Both the position numbers and the translations under genes were made by a program. This document shows, in pieces, positions 48,255 through 56,742 of a stretch of 64,000 bases of DNA. The notes below the pieces were generated by a model. It saw nothing but the letters and a program-made list of their open reading frames with translations. It was not told where the DNA came from and made no database searches. Numbering within the stretch: the stretch's first letter is position 1; each line of letters begins with the position of its first letter. Source of the stretch: Micromonospora violae (lineage in GTDB: Bacteria; Actinomycetota; Actinomycetes; Mycobacteriales; Micromonosporaceae); assembly GCF_004217135.1 (NCBI RefSeq), contig NZ_SHKK01000001.1, positions 1,054,001-1,118,000 of the forward strand. The letters are read 5' to 3'.

Positions 48255-48407
48255 GATCCGCGGTAACGAGCCCGGTAACGGAGAGGATCGCCACCTGCGG
48301 ATGAGGCGGTAGGCCGCGGGACGGAACAGCATTTCGGGCCGCCGTTTATGTCTGCTTCTAAGGATATTTCGACTTGTTCCGACATTGCGTGACAGAATCG
48401 TTGTAAA
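48255..48407. repeat. Class 1 right arm, copy 1
   Basis: Two CGGTAACG words (48261 and 48273) lie ~147 bases before the core. The last 20 bases are GACAGAATCGTTGTAAAA. The same layout occurs at 60170-60322. No gene is present. Confidence 0.7.
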
Positions 48408-48454
48408 ACTGGGGGTCAAGGGGTCGTCGGTTCGAATCCGGCCGTCCCGACGCA
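48408..48454 (+). repeat. att copy 4
   Basis: 47 bp identical to the tRNA-Pro 3' part, from ACTGGGGGTCAAGG to CCCGACGCA, the longest match of the five extra copies. The intact integrase gene ends 65 bases beyond it. Confidence 0.93.
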
Positions 48455-48459
48455 CGTGA

Positions 48460-48489
48460 GGGGCCATCTCGGAAGATCGAGACGGCCCC
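48460..48489 (-). terminator. Hairpin after the integrase
   Basis: GGGGCCATCTCG pairs with CGAGACGGCCCC (one mismatch) around a short loop. It lies between att copy 4 and the integrase stop and may end the integrase transcript. Confidence 0.6.
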
Positions 48490-48519
48490 ATTGTCGTACC
48501 TGGGTGACTAACTGAGTGA

Positions 48520-49653
48520 CTACGCCTCAGCGGCGAAGATCCGGTCCGTGGCGACTGCGCCGCCCAGGAGCACCGGCCGTAGTTGGTGCCGGTAGACGGC
48601 TTCGGTGACCGTCGTACCGGAGTGGCCGCAGAGGTCCGCGATCTGTTCGAGGCTCATGCCGCTGTCCGACAGTAGGGACACGAAGCTGTGCCGCAGTTCG
48701 CGAGGAGTCCAGTCGCGCGGGTCGAGGCCCGCTTTGGCGACGACGGGGCGGAAGGCCCGAAGCACGTTGTGCCGATCGAGGGCCGTGCCAGCGGTAGAGG
48801 CGAAGACGAGGCGGTCAGCGGCAGGCTGGCCTTGGCGCTCGTGGTGGGTGGTGAGCGCGGTGACGCACCGGGCCGGCAGAGCCAGGGTGCGACGCGACTT
48901 CTTGGTCTTGGTGTCTCCGTCGGCGCGGACCGAGCGCCAGACCTGAATGGATGGCGGCACCGGGGGATCATTGTCCGGCTTGCCGGCGAGGTCGACGTGT
49001 GCCCAGGTGAGGGCTCGCAGTTCCTCGGTGCGAGCGCCGGTCAGTAGTGAGACGACGATGTAGGCGTGCAACGAGCTGCTCTCGGCAGCGATGAGAAGCG
49101 CCTTGGCGTGGTCGAGCGTCAGCGACTTCGAGGGACGGCCGCCGCGACCGGTGGGCACTTCGCAGAGTGCCACAACGTTGCGTTTGACCCTGTCGCGCGC
49201 CATGGCTCGATTGACGGCGCGGTTGAGCAGCGAGTGGAGGAGCCGCAGGGTGCGGGTGCTCAGTCGTTGGGCTTTGCCCATGAGCCAGCGGTCGACATCG
49301 GTCGCGCTGAGATCCCGCAGCTTCCTCGCGCCGAGGTCGCTGATGATGTGGGAGCGCACAAGGGTGGTGTAGTTGGCCTTCGTGCTCTCGGACTGGTTGC
49401 TCAGGCCGTAGGTGAGCCAGTCGGTGAGGGCGTCGGCCACGGTGTGTCCGTCTTGGACCAGGGCGAGGCCGTCTTCGTAGTCGCGGATCTTCTCGCGCAG
49501 TTTGGTGCGGGCTTCGGTCTTGGTTTTGCCGCTGCCTTTGCGCACGATGCGTTTGCCGGCTGGGGTGTAGCCGACGGTGATGGTGGCGATCCAGCGTTGC
49601 CGGGACTCGTCCCAGTGCAGGCCGCCTTCTCCTCGGGCGCGGCGTTTGGTCAT
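48520..49653 (-). CDS. int: Tyrosine integrase, intact
   Basis: 377 residues. N-terminal arm-binding domain (GGLHWDESRQRWIATITVGY), core-binding SAM-like domain (STKANYTTLVRSHIISDLGA), then the catalytic domain: Arg in LLTGARTEELRALTW, Lys region TKTKKSRRTLALP, RELRHSFVSLLSDSG, and LCGHSGTTVTEAVYRHQ with the last His and Tyr. AAAGGAGG precedes the ATG at 49653. Its 3' end faces att copy 4. It is the only complete integrase beside an att copy in the window. Confidence 0.95.
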   Translation of the reverse strand: MTKRRARGEGGLHWDESRQRWIATITVGYTPAGKRIVRKGSGKTKTEARTKLREKIRDYEDGLALVQDGHTVADALTDWLTYGLSNQSESTKANYTTLVRSHIISDLGARKLRDLSATDVDRWLMGKAQRLSTRTLRLLHSLLNRAVNRAMARDRVKRNVVALCEVPTGRGGRPSKSLTLDHAKALLIAAESSSLHAYIVVSLLTGARTEELRALTWAHVDLAGKPDNDPPVPPSIQVWRSVRADGDTKTKKSRRTLALPARCVTALTTHHERQGQPAADRLVFASTAGTALDRHNVLRAFRPVVAKAGLDPRDWTPRELRHSFVSLLSDSGMSLEQIADLCGHSGTTVTEAVYRHQLRPVLLGGAVATDRIFAAEA

Positions 49654-49836
49654 CGGGTGCCTCCTTTCTGGGCTTCGTGTTCGAGCAGGTCGACGTAGGC
49701 GGTGATCGCGGCATCGGGACGAGGCGGGTGCGGCCTTGGTTCTCCTTGCTGCTGGCCTGCACCTACGATCCGAAGAAGCGGGCCGTGAAGAAGGTCGACG
49801 CGTTGACGCCGATCTACCGCAGCGAAGGGTGGCCTG
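49654..49836. other. Gene remnants between integrase and phosphatase
   Basis: The minus strand codes AAITAYVDLLEHEAQKGGTR and a stop just before the integrase, probably the end of an excisionase-type gene now lost. The plus strand reads LLLACTYDPKKRAVKKVDAL then TPIYRSEGWP, a likely end of another gene. Both lack starts. Confidence 0.4.
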
Positions 49837-50643
49837 ATGCACGTCTCGACTGCCTCGGAGGCTGGCAACCCGAAGTCGCCCAACGAGGACTGGGCCATGG
49901 CCAGCGAGAACCTGATCGTGGTTCTCGACGGTGCCACGGCTCGCACCGGCACCGGCTGCGCCCACGGCATCGCCTGGTACGCCGCAAAGCTCGGCTCTGC
50001 TCTCGCCGGCCTGGCCGCCGACCGCGACTCGGAGTTGGTCAACGCGCTGATGTACGGCATCCGGTTCACCGCCGACCAGCACCGCGACACCTGCGACCTC
50101 AGCCACCCAGGGACACCATCGGCCGCCACAGCGGTACTCCGGCTCAAAGACACGGCGTTGGAGTACGTCGTTCTTGGTGACGTCACGGTGCTGATCGACA
50201 CGGTCGACGGCATCCAGGTCATCACCGATGACCGGGTGGACAAGACCGCCCGCGCAGAACGTGACGAGGCCGATCGGCACCCGTTCGGATCGGCCGAGAA
50301 GCAGGCGGCACTGCTGCGGATGAAGCACGCCGAGTTGGCCGCTCGTAACCAGCCGGGCGGGTACTGGGTGGCAGCGGCCGATCCGTTCGCGGCTCGACAC
50401 GCGATCACGGGAGAACTCCCACTCGACAGCGTCCGACGGGTCGCCGTGCTGACCGACGGAGCCGCTCGCCTGGTGGCCATGTTCGGTCTACTTGACTGGC
50501 CTGACGTGCTTGACGTCCTGGCCCAGGACGGACCGACCGAGCTGATCAGCCGAGTCCGGGCCATTGAGGCCGCCGACCCGTCTTGCATGAAGTGGGCGCG
50601 CAACAAGCGCAGCGACGACGCCACCGCCGTATACGCAGCCTGA
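49837..50643 (+). CDS. PP2C-family phosphatase-like protein
   Basis: 268 residues. NEDWA near the start, LIVVLDGATARTGTGCAHGI (metal-binding Asp-Gly) and VRRVAVLTDGAARLVAMFG plus KRSDDATAVYA (C-terminal metal Asp) outline a PP2C fold that removes phosphate from Ser/Thr. Some residues are atypical, so it may be a diverged member. It starts at ATG 49837 and diverges from the integrase. Confidence 0.8.
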   Translation: MHVSTASEAGNPKSPNEDWAMASENLIVVLDGATARTGTGCAHGIAWYAAKLGSALAGLAADRDSELVNALMYGIRFTADQHRDTCDLSHPGTPSAATAVLRLKDTALEYVVLGDVTVLIDTVDGIQVITDDRVDKTARAERDEADRHPFGSAEKQAALLRMKHAELAARNQPGGYWVAAADPFAARHAITGELPLDSVRRVAVLTDGAARLVAMFGLLDWPDVLDVLAQDGPTELISRVRAIEAADPSCMKWARNKRSDDATAVYAA

Positions 50644-50917
50644 GCAGCGATTCCGCGATCAGCACCGCCGGCTGCCGGCGTGTGACCCGACAACTGATGC
50701 GCGACGGTCCTCCGCCGGGTGATCTGCGACAGGCTCCAGCAATCTAGGGGCGGAGGTTGGGCCGACGAAACGCTTCGTCATGTCGATGCGCATGCGTCCG
50801 ATCGCCGTGCGGATGCAGCCGTTGTGGAAGATTCGGACATTCGCCTACGGCACCAGATCGCTTGCGCTGATGGGTCATGCTGAGGCAACCGGGGCAGCGG
50901 CCGATTGGAGTGAGACC

Positions 50918-51184
50918 ATGCCGACGTTCTGGCTCTGGACCGCAGTGGGCGGCGTAGCGCTGTTGCTCGTCGTTACGTCGGCCGTTGTCGTTGTGCGACG
51001 CCGGGTGGCCCGCGCATCGTTGACCCGTGACCCCGTCATGCGGAACGCACAGCGAGCTATGGCCGAGATGCAAAACCAACGCCGGCGTTCCAACAAGGGC
51101 ACGATCCGGGGTGAAGGCGGCGGTGGGGACGCGAAGACAATGTATGACGCTGCATATGGCTCGGACACCTCCACCGGAGCCTAA
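50918..51184 (+). CDS. Small single-pass membrane protein
   Basis: 88 residues starting MPTFWLWTAVGGVALLLVVT, one membrane helix, then a basic cytoplasmic tail (RRRVARASLTRDPVMRNAQR). GGAGTGAGACC precedes the ATG at 50918. No family recognised. Confidence 0.6.
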   Translation: MPTFWLWTAVGGVALLLVVTSAVVVVRRRVARASLTRDPVMRNAQRAMAEMQNQRRRSNKGTIRGEGGGGDAKTMYDAAYGSDTSTGA

Positions 51185-51435
51185 TCAGATCTACGCCCCC
51201 CGCGATCCGGCGCATTAATCTGCCGGGATTAGCGCGGAGGTGTCGCAGATCAGTTGGCGGAGGACCGTCGCACATCAGTCGACGGAGGACACGCCGGCTG
51301 CCGGCGATGCCTGGTCTCGGATGATGTTTGACGGAGCGGCGTCGGAGGATCCTTGACGCCAGGTCGTGATCGATTAGGTCTACTGCCTATGGCCGATGGT
51401 AGGGCTGGTCACCCGCGTGAGGCGGAAGGGCTAGC

Positions 51436-51825
51436 GTGTTTCGTGTGCCTGAGGAACCCGACGAATATTTTCTGATGCACGAGGAGTCGGTGTTGGCCAG
51501 TCTGGTCGAGCTGTCCGGCGTCGAGATTCTGTGGTGCGACGACTTCTACGATGGAGCGATCGACGGGCTGGCCCGGTGGGATGGGCGGGAGTTCTGGTTT
51601 GCGGGGGTCTATCCACTGGACCATCGCCCCCGGCGCTATGTCCTGCATGAGATCAGGGCCGTGGGCGTCGAGGCGGCGTCAGCGCTGCACCGTCAGCTGG
51701 GCGCATACGCTGAGGCCTCCCGCCACGGACGCTTGGACTCGACACAGGAGAGAGCGTGGGGCCAGGTGTGGGCGAGCCGGCCGGATTATCGCGGTGCCCC
51801 GGCTGTTGGGTGGTTCACCGCCTAG
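51436..51825 (+). CDS. Hypothetical protein, 129 aa
   Basis: Starts GTG at 51436 (MFRVPEEPDEYFLMHEESVL). VEILWCDDFYDGAIDGLARW and EFWFAGVYPLDHRPRRYVLH suggest a small alpha/beta protein. The family is not known to me. It is bordered by a transposase fragment. Confidence 0.6.
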   Translation: MFRVPEEPDEYFLMHEESVLASLVELSGVEILWCDDFYDGAIDGLARWDGREFWFAGVYPLDHRPRRYVLHEIRAVGVEAASALHRQLGAYAEASRHGRLDSTQERAWGQVWASRPDYRGAPAVGWFTA

Positions 51826-51840
51826 CCTCAGGCTCAAGGT

Positions 51841-52705
51841 TCAGCCAGTGGTGCTGATGCGGTGGTGCGCCTTGGTGCGGTTCAGGTCGGTGGTGCTGCG
51901 TCGGGGGACGGCTTTGATCGGAGTGTCGGCGTCGTAGACGGTGACGGTGTGCTCGTCCAAGGCAACGGCGACAAGCTTGCGGGCGTGCACGACGCCGACC
52001 TGGATGCGTTGCCCGGCGACGTGGATGCTGCCGTTGACCGACACGACCCGGTCGACCTCGACGGCGGTGGTCTGCTGTTCGACCTGAGGTAGTGGGGGCG
52101 GTCCGGCGGGAGTGCCGCCGTCGGCCAGGAGCCGGGCGAGGTCGCGTTGGGACAGCCGGGAGGGGCTGGACTTGATGCGGGCGCCGTCGGCGGTCAGGAC
52201 GTGCAGCCGGTCGGTGCCGACCCAGATGGTGACCGGGGTGCCGGCGAGGGCGGGGCCGAGCCACACCTGTTGTTGGGCGACGGTCAGGTTGCCCGACGGT
52301 GGCACGACCCGAACGAGTTGCACCGGCTGGGAACGACCGGTGGACACGGTCACCGATCCGGCGTCGACCTCGACGACGGGTGGCGTCCTCGGGGCCGGTG
52401 GTGCGGTGGGCAGCAGCCCGGACGACAGGCGCAGCGGCAGGGCCTCTGTTCCGGAACGGTTGCGTGCAGGGGTGGGTCGGTGGAATCGGTCGGCGGGAAA
52501 CTCGTCGTCGATGCCCTGGTGCGGCCGGTCGTAGTTGTATTCGGCGACGAACACGTCCACTGCGGCTTGCGCCTGCTCGATGGTGGCGAACACCCGCCCG
52601 TCCAGGCACTCGCCCTGCAGGCTCTGGTGGAACCGTTCGACCTTGCCGGTGGTGGTCGGGGAGCGGGGTTTGGTGTTGCGGGCAACGATGCCGTTTTCGG
52701 CAACC
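51841..52705 (-). pseudogene. IS481-family transposase, C-terminal part
   Basis: TTTGKVERFHQSLQGECLDG carries the catalytic Glu, then VFVAEYNYDRPHQGIDDEFP is the typical end of the rve domain, followed by a ~170-residue C-terminal extension seen in long IS481 members. The N-terminal half is cut off at ~52705 next to the stop of the neighbouring gene. Confidence 0.85.
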
Positions 52706-52710
52706 GGTGA

Positions 52711-53133
52711 TCAGTACGGCATGGCCCGGGCGCTCTCCTCCCGGAGCTTCCGGAGCCGCTCAGCATCACCGGGCGCGGCCAGGCCGGTAGTACCAACCGA
52801 GACGTCCCGCCAATCAGGCGGCGACGGGCAGCTCAACGCACCGATGTCCCGGCCGGCACGTTCAACGATGACGAGCGCGGTGGCCGTGAACCCCTCGATC
52901 AATGACCGGAGAATCGGATGCCGGGATCCTATGTAGCGGCGGACGAGCACGTCGACGAACGCAGTGAATTCATCCGCGTTGATCCAGTATTCGTCGCGGA
53001 TCAGCATCGGCTCAATACCGGTCGACACGCCTTCCGCCTGGGCTAGAGCATCGGCGGTACGGACGAAAATGTCGGCGACGCCGTTGGAAGGGTTCCACAA
53101 AGTCTCATCGCCGATCTTGAAGTCTTTACCCAC
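52711..53133 (-). CDS. DUF6086-type protein
   Basis: 140 residues. Start GTG 53133 (MGKDFKIGDETLWNPSNGVA), which matches the family beginning: a short strand, then LWNPSNGVAxxF. It includes LIRDEYWINADEFTAFVDVL. Function unknown; these proteins occur as single or paired genes, often beside secretion-related cargo. It is complete to its stop at 52711. Confidence 0.75.
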   Translation of the reverse strand: MGKDFKIGDETLWNPSNGVADIFVRTADALAQAEGVSTGIEPMLIRDEYWINADEFTAFVDVLVRRYIGSRHPILRSLIEGFTATALVIVERAGRDIGALSCPSPPDWRDVSVGTTGLAAPGDAERLRKLREESARAMPY

Positions 53134-53506
53134 GAGATCATGATCGTGTATTGAGCGACAGGTCGCCGCCCGGGAGTGCCTGGACAACCCTTCGCCTCCG
53201 GCGGGTAGGGCCTCCGGCCCTACGACCCGGAGCCTGCCTCCGGCGGCAAGGGCTACCCGCCCTTGGACCCGGGCGGCTCTGGGATGCCCGGCCGATCCGG
53301 TGCCACCCGCCGCACACCACAGGCAGCCAGACCGGGCCTGCCCGGTCCAGGTCGTACGGCCGGCGGGGCGCTCCACCTGGACCGGGCAGGCCCGGCCCGG
53401 CAGGGCGACGCCTGCGCGACGGGAAGCCGGCACCCTCAGGTGCTGCGGACGAACACAGCCAATGGCTGGATTCGCTGGCGCGAGAAAGAAACCACCAGTG
53501 CGACCG
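53134..53506. other. Non-coding stretch with a long hairpin
   Basis: No gene supported. It is rich in CTCCGGCGG-type short repeats and contains a 21-bp perfect inverted repeat (see 53332-53405). Confidence 0.5.
53332..53405. repeat. 21-bp inverted repeat
   Basis: CCGGGCCTGCCCGGTCCAGG plus T at 53332-53352 is perfectly complementary to 53385-53405, with a 32-base loop (CGTACGGCCGGC...). Each arm is itself partly palindromic. It may be a small mobile repeat or a strong terminator. Confidence 0.75.
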
Positions 53507-53619
53507 GGGACCAGTGGGGGACCACACGTCCAACCCGGGCGGGCACGGACAGCGCAGCCGCCGACGACCTGCCGTCGGGCCCACCGTTGCTGACGTGCAC
53601 GAACGCCTACCGCGACGTC
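53507..53619. repeat. Class 3 right arm, copy 2
   Basis: CGGGGACCAGTGGGGGACCA then CACG lies ~100 bases before the core, as before att copy 2, and the junction reads GACGTCCTGGGG. Layout and words match 15395-15507. Confidence 0.55.
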
Positions 53620-53661
53620 CTGGGGTCAAGGGGTCGTCGGTTCGAATCCGGCGGTTCCGAC
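53620..53661 (+). repeat. att copy 5 (imperfect)
   Basis: Same core, with one G fewer in the anticodon-loop run (CTGGGGTC) and two changes near the end (GGCGGTTCCGAC in place of GGCCGTCCCGAC). It is the most diverged copy. Confidence 0.88.
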
Positions 53662-53920
53662 CGATTGACCTGGGGAGATGAAGATCTTCTCAGGTGACGG
53701 CGGTAACATCCGGTAACGGATGATCTTTGTTGGCGGTAACCGCGTGGATGGTTGGCCGTTGACGTGTCCGCTGCACAACGCTCTGACCTGCCGCTTCATC
53801 TGCGTTCCGGATGGAGCGGCAGGTTCGCTCTTGATTGCGCGTCAAGCGCTGCAGATGTTGCCACCTGTCGCTACGTCGGGCGGTCCCCAGGAGCCCTCGG
53901 CGCGGCAGGTGTTCGCGGGA
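53662..53920. repeat. Class 1 left arm, copy 2
   Basis: Second copy of 43372-43635: TTGACCTGGGGAGATGAAGA, CGGTAACATCCGGTAACGGA, then CTCTGACCTGCCGC and GTCAAGCGCTGCAGATG. No gene. Confidence 0.75.
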
Positions 53921-53969
53921 GGTCCAACCGAGACGTTTATCCACAACTTCACCGAGCGGTTCGGCATTT

Positions 53970-54032
53970 AGAGGGCTCGCTCCGATCGTGGAAGCCAGGT
54001 GGTCGCGGCGATCAGGACGAGGCTGGCCCCGT
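53970..54032 (-). pseudogene. 3' end of an IS5-family transposase with its terminal repeat
   Basis: AGGGCTCGCTCCGATCGTGG resembles the IS5 terminal repeat and runs straight into the transposase tail GAAGCCAGGTGGTCGCGGCG, as at 28885-28930. It shows the usual short distance between repeat and transposase end. Confidence 0.6.
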
Positions 54033-54045
54033 GAGGTCTTCCGGT

Positions 54046-56742
54046 CTAGAGACGCGTCCGCAGGCGAGCGACGGCCTGGCGGAGCGTGAGGTCGATGACG
54101 ACCAACCTGCCGTTCTGCTCCCACACTGTGAGGGCGTCAGCGTGGCGTCGAAAGCCAATTGCGCCGTCAGTGGGCGGAAACACCACGCGCAGTTTGCCGT
54201 CAGCGATTTCCACAGTGGTGTCGTCTGGACGATCGATGCGTAGGGCGGACATCCCGCAGCTGGCCAACAGTGTCGGCTTCGTCTCCAGATTCCGGGCCTC
54301 TGCACCGTGCCCAATGACGTTATAGGTGTCGGAGTGCTCGTCGTGGCTGGTAGTCATCAGCCTCGAGGAAGCGAGCACCGCGATGCTGGTGAGGCCGTTG
54401 AGATCAACTGTTCTCCTGGCCCGCAGCATGAGTGAGGGTAAGTCCCAGCGCCACACCTCGGTGCGGGCTGCGCCGGAGCCCAGTTGGTGGTTGACCCGGA
54501 CCAGCGCGGCGAGGCTGGTCGGGCTCCGGGCGATGTCGAGAACCGCGATGGTGGGGTCCAGTTCACGCCAGGCGATGTGGGGGGTGTCGGCGGTCAGGTC
54601 GATGAATGCGATGCCGTCGTCGTCGACCACGGTGAGCAACGCACCGTCGTAGCTGGGCAGCACGTAGTGCGCGGTGATGACGACGGGCGGCCGGAGCCGG
54701 CGCGTGCTCAGATTCAGGCTGCGGATTTCGCAGGCGGGACCGCGTCGCGCGACGAGCAGGACGTTGGCACCGTGATCGGCGACGACAAGCTGGTGTGCGG
54801 GGGTGTCCCAGCTGGCACGGATCCGGCCATCCAGGCCGATCAGGCGTACACCGAATTCGCCGTGTGCGGTCAGGATGGTGCGGCCCGAGAGCAGGACTGC
54901 GTCGTGGATCGGCAGTTGCCCGGCCTCGTCGGTCGACGTGATGTCGATCGGGGTGTCCTGGGCAGGTGCTCGTCCGGCCGGCAGCGGTGGCAGGTCGGCG
55001 GCGGCCAGCCGGTCAGCCCGGCGCCGGAGCCTGCCGGCGATCCGCCTGCGCTCGTCGGCATCTCCGTTGGGATCACCTGCCGCATTGCGAACAATGAGAC
55101 GCAGCGCGGCGGTGCAAAGCCGGCGGTCCTGTGCCTTGTCGGCGCAGTGCAGCTCGGACAGTGCCACCAGGAAGCCGCGTTGGGCCGGCGCCAATTCCTG
55201 GTCACGACCGTCGAGCAGCGTGATTGCGGTGGTCACCGTGTCGGTGTGCGGGCGCCAGGTTACGAGGTGTGCGAACAGGTACCCCGCAGTGTGGCCGCTG
55301 AGCGCCATGCCGGCCTGGAGGTTCGTCACCACGAGCGGGCGCAGCTCGGTGTCCGGCCATGCCGCGTCAATGGCACCGACATGATCGTCGGCGGCCTGTC
55401 GTGCGCGCACCCACTCGGCCCGCAACTGTCGGGCAGCCACTGCGTCGACCCGGGCCAGTCGCTCGACAGCTCCGGCAAATGCGCCCCGTGACCGCGCAAC
55501 GTGCAGCGCACGGTCACGCTCGCCGGCCCGCCACCACAGTCTTACCGCCAGGTCCGGATCGAGCTCACGTCCCTCGGCGAGGGTGGCGGCAAGGCGGTAC
55601 TTGCGGTGTCGCTCCAACAGCGCGACGGCCTCGCCCGGTAGACCAAGCAGGTCTGCGAGGACGAACGCGGATTCCTCGACGCGTCCGGCGCGGTGGAGCT
55701 CGGTGGCCGCCTGCCGGTAGAGCGTCCGCAGGTGTTGCTCGGCCCCGAAGCCGAGCGGGACCGTCGACCCGCCCTCGAGCTGGGCGTGCGGCACGAGATC
55801 CCCGGTGCGTGGTCGGGGAAGCCGAAGTGTCGGGCGCCCATTGGAACCACCGACAGCGATCGCCTCACGCAGCGCCCTGTCCCAGTCGCGACGCTCGAAT
55901 GCGGCGTCGAGCCGCCGTAGGTAACGCTGCTGCGCGCTGATAGCCAGCCAGGCGGCCCGGCTGGTCAGCACGAGCCGAGCGAGCAGCGTGTTCCACCAGC
56001 CACCCGACGACGTGCCGCGACCAGTCTGCGTTGGGCCGTTGTCCGCCGCAGCGGCGGTGCCTGAAGCGATCACCTTGCTGAGGCCGTACAGCAGACCCGC
56101 ACCGACGCCAATAACCAGCATCCGGAGCGGCGCCGCGACGAGCGTGGCAAGGCCAAACACGAAAACGGCCGCGCCGACCGCAGCGAGCTTCCCGGAAGCA
56201 CTGGGAGAGAGCCGCATCCGACGGTTCGGACGGGTGGACGCGGCCAGCAGCCGGCGGATCCGCCGCGGCGGCGGCGCGACACCGGCCACCGCGCGCAGGC
56301 CAGGCGCGGGTGGAAGCGGCTGCCAGGGCGATGGCGCCACCGCCGCGACAACCGGGCCGTCCAATGCCGCGAGCGGCTCGATCCGCAAAGCGGTCAGGTC
56401 GGTCCAGGAATCCCGGTCGACGCGGGTCAGAGCCGCCCGGCTGACCCACGTCGTCGCACCGGCGCGCGGGATCAGCACGTCGCCGGGCGCGGCGTCCCCG
56501 ACGGGTGTGCCGCTGAGGTGTAAGACGCCGCCGCTGTCGACGAGAACGAGGCCGGGAGCCAGTTCCGCGCGCACCTCGACCGCCTGGTCGAACTCCAGCA
56601 GCCACGCCCCGCCGGGTAGCTCGAACAGTGCGGCTGCGGGCTGCCAGGCCTCGACGACCCGACGGCGCGCCTCGGCCTCCCCGATCAGGCAGACGTCGAT
56701 CAGGAGTGCGCGGGCCGGGAGCCGGCCGCGGAACGAGCTCAT
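54046..56742 (-). CDS. Membrane beta-propeller protein of MoxR-vWA-propeller system (bpX6-like)
   Basis: 898 residues. The N-terminal ~150 residues form a beta-rich domain (LFELPGGAWLLEFDQAVEVR), followed by two membrane helices (about 187-204 and 207-224). A helical region with TPR-like content comes next (LYRQAATELHRAGRVEESAF). The C-terminal ~300 residues are propeller repeats (LIGLDGRIRASWDTPAHQLV, LLTVVDDDGIAFIDLTADTP). This layout fits the large propeller component of the predicted MoxR/vWA/beta-propeller ternary conflict systems. It starts with ATGA overlapping the upstream stop, as last gene of a four-gene operon. Confidence 0.8.
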   Translation of the reverse strand: MSSFRGRLPARALLIDVCLIGEAEARRRVVEAWQPAAALFELPGGAWLLEFDQAVEVRAELAPGLVLVDSGGVLHLSGTPVGDAAPGDVLIPRAGATTWVSRAALTRVDRDSWTDLTALRIEPLAALDGPVVAAVAPSPWQPLPPAPGLRAVAGVAPPPRRIRRLLAASTRPNRRMRLSPSASGKLAAVGAAVFVFGLATLVAAPLRMLVIGVGAGLLYGLSKVIASGTAAAADNGPTQTGRGTSSGGWWNTLLARLVLTSRAAWLAISAQQRYLRRLDAAFERRDWDRALREAIAVGGSNGRPTLRLPRPRTGDLVPHAQLEGGSTVPLGFGAEQHLRTLYRQAATELHRAGRVEESAFVLADLLGLPGEAVALLERHRKYRLAATLAEGRELDPDLAVRLWWRAGERDRALHVARSRGAFAGAVERLARVDAVAARQLRAEWVRARQAADDHVGAIDAAWPDTELRPLVVTNLQAGMALSGHTAGYLFAHLVTWRPHTDTVTTAITLLDGRDQELAPAQRGFLVALSELHCADKAQDRRLCTAALRLIVRNAAGDPNGDADERRRIAGRLRRRADRLAAADLPPLPAGRAPAQDTPIDITSTDEAGQLPIHDAVLLSGRTILTAHGEFGVRLIGLDGRIRASWDTPAHQLVVADHGANVLLVARRGPACEIRSLNLSTRRLRPPVVITAHYVLPSYDGALLTVVDDDGIAFIDLTADTPHIAWRELDPTIAVLDIARSPTSLAALVRVNHQLGSGAARTEVWRWDLPSLMLRARRTVDLNGLTSIAVLASSRLMTTSHDEHSDTYNVIGHGAEARNLETKPTLLASCGMSALRIDRPDDTTVEIADGKLRVVFPPTDGAIGFRRHADALTVWEQNGRLVVIDLTLRQAVARLRTRL

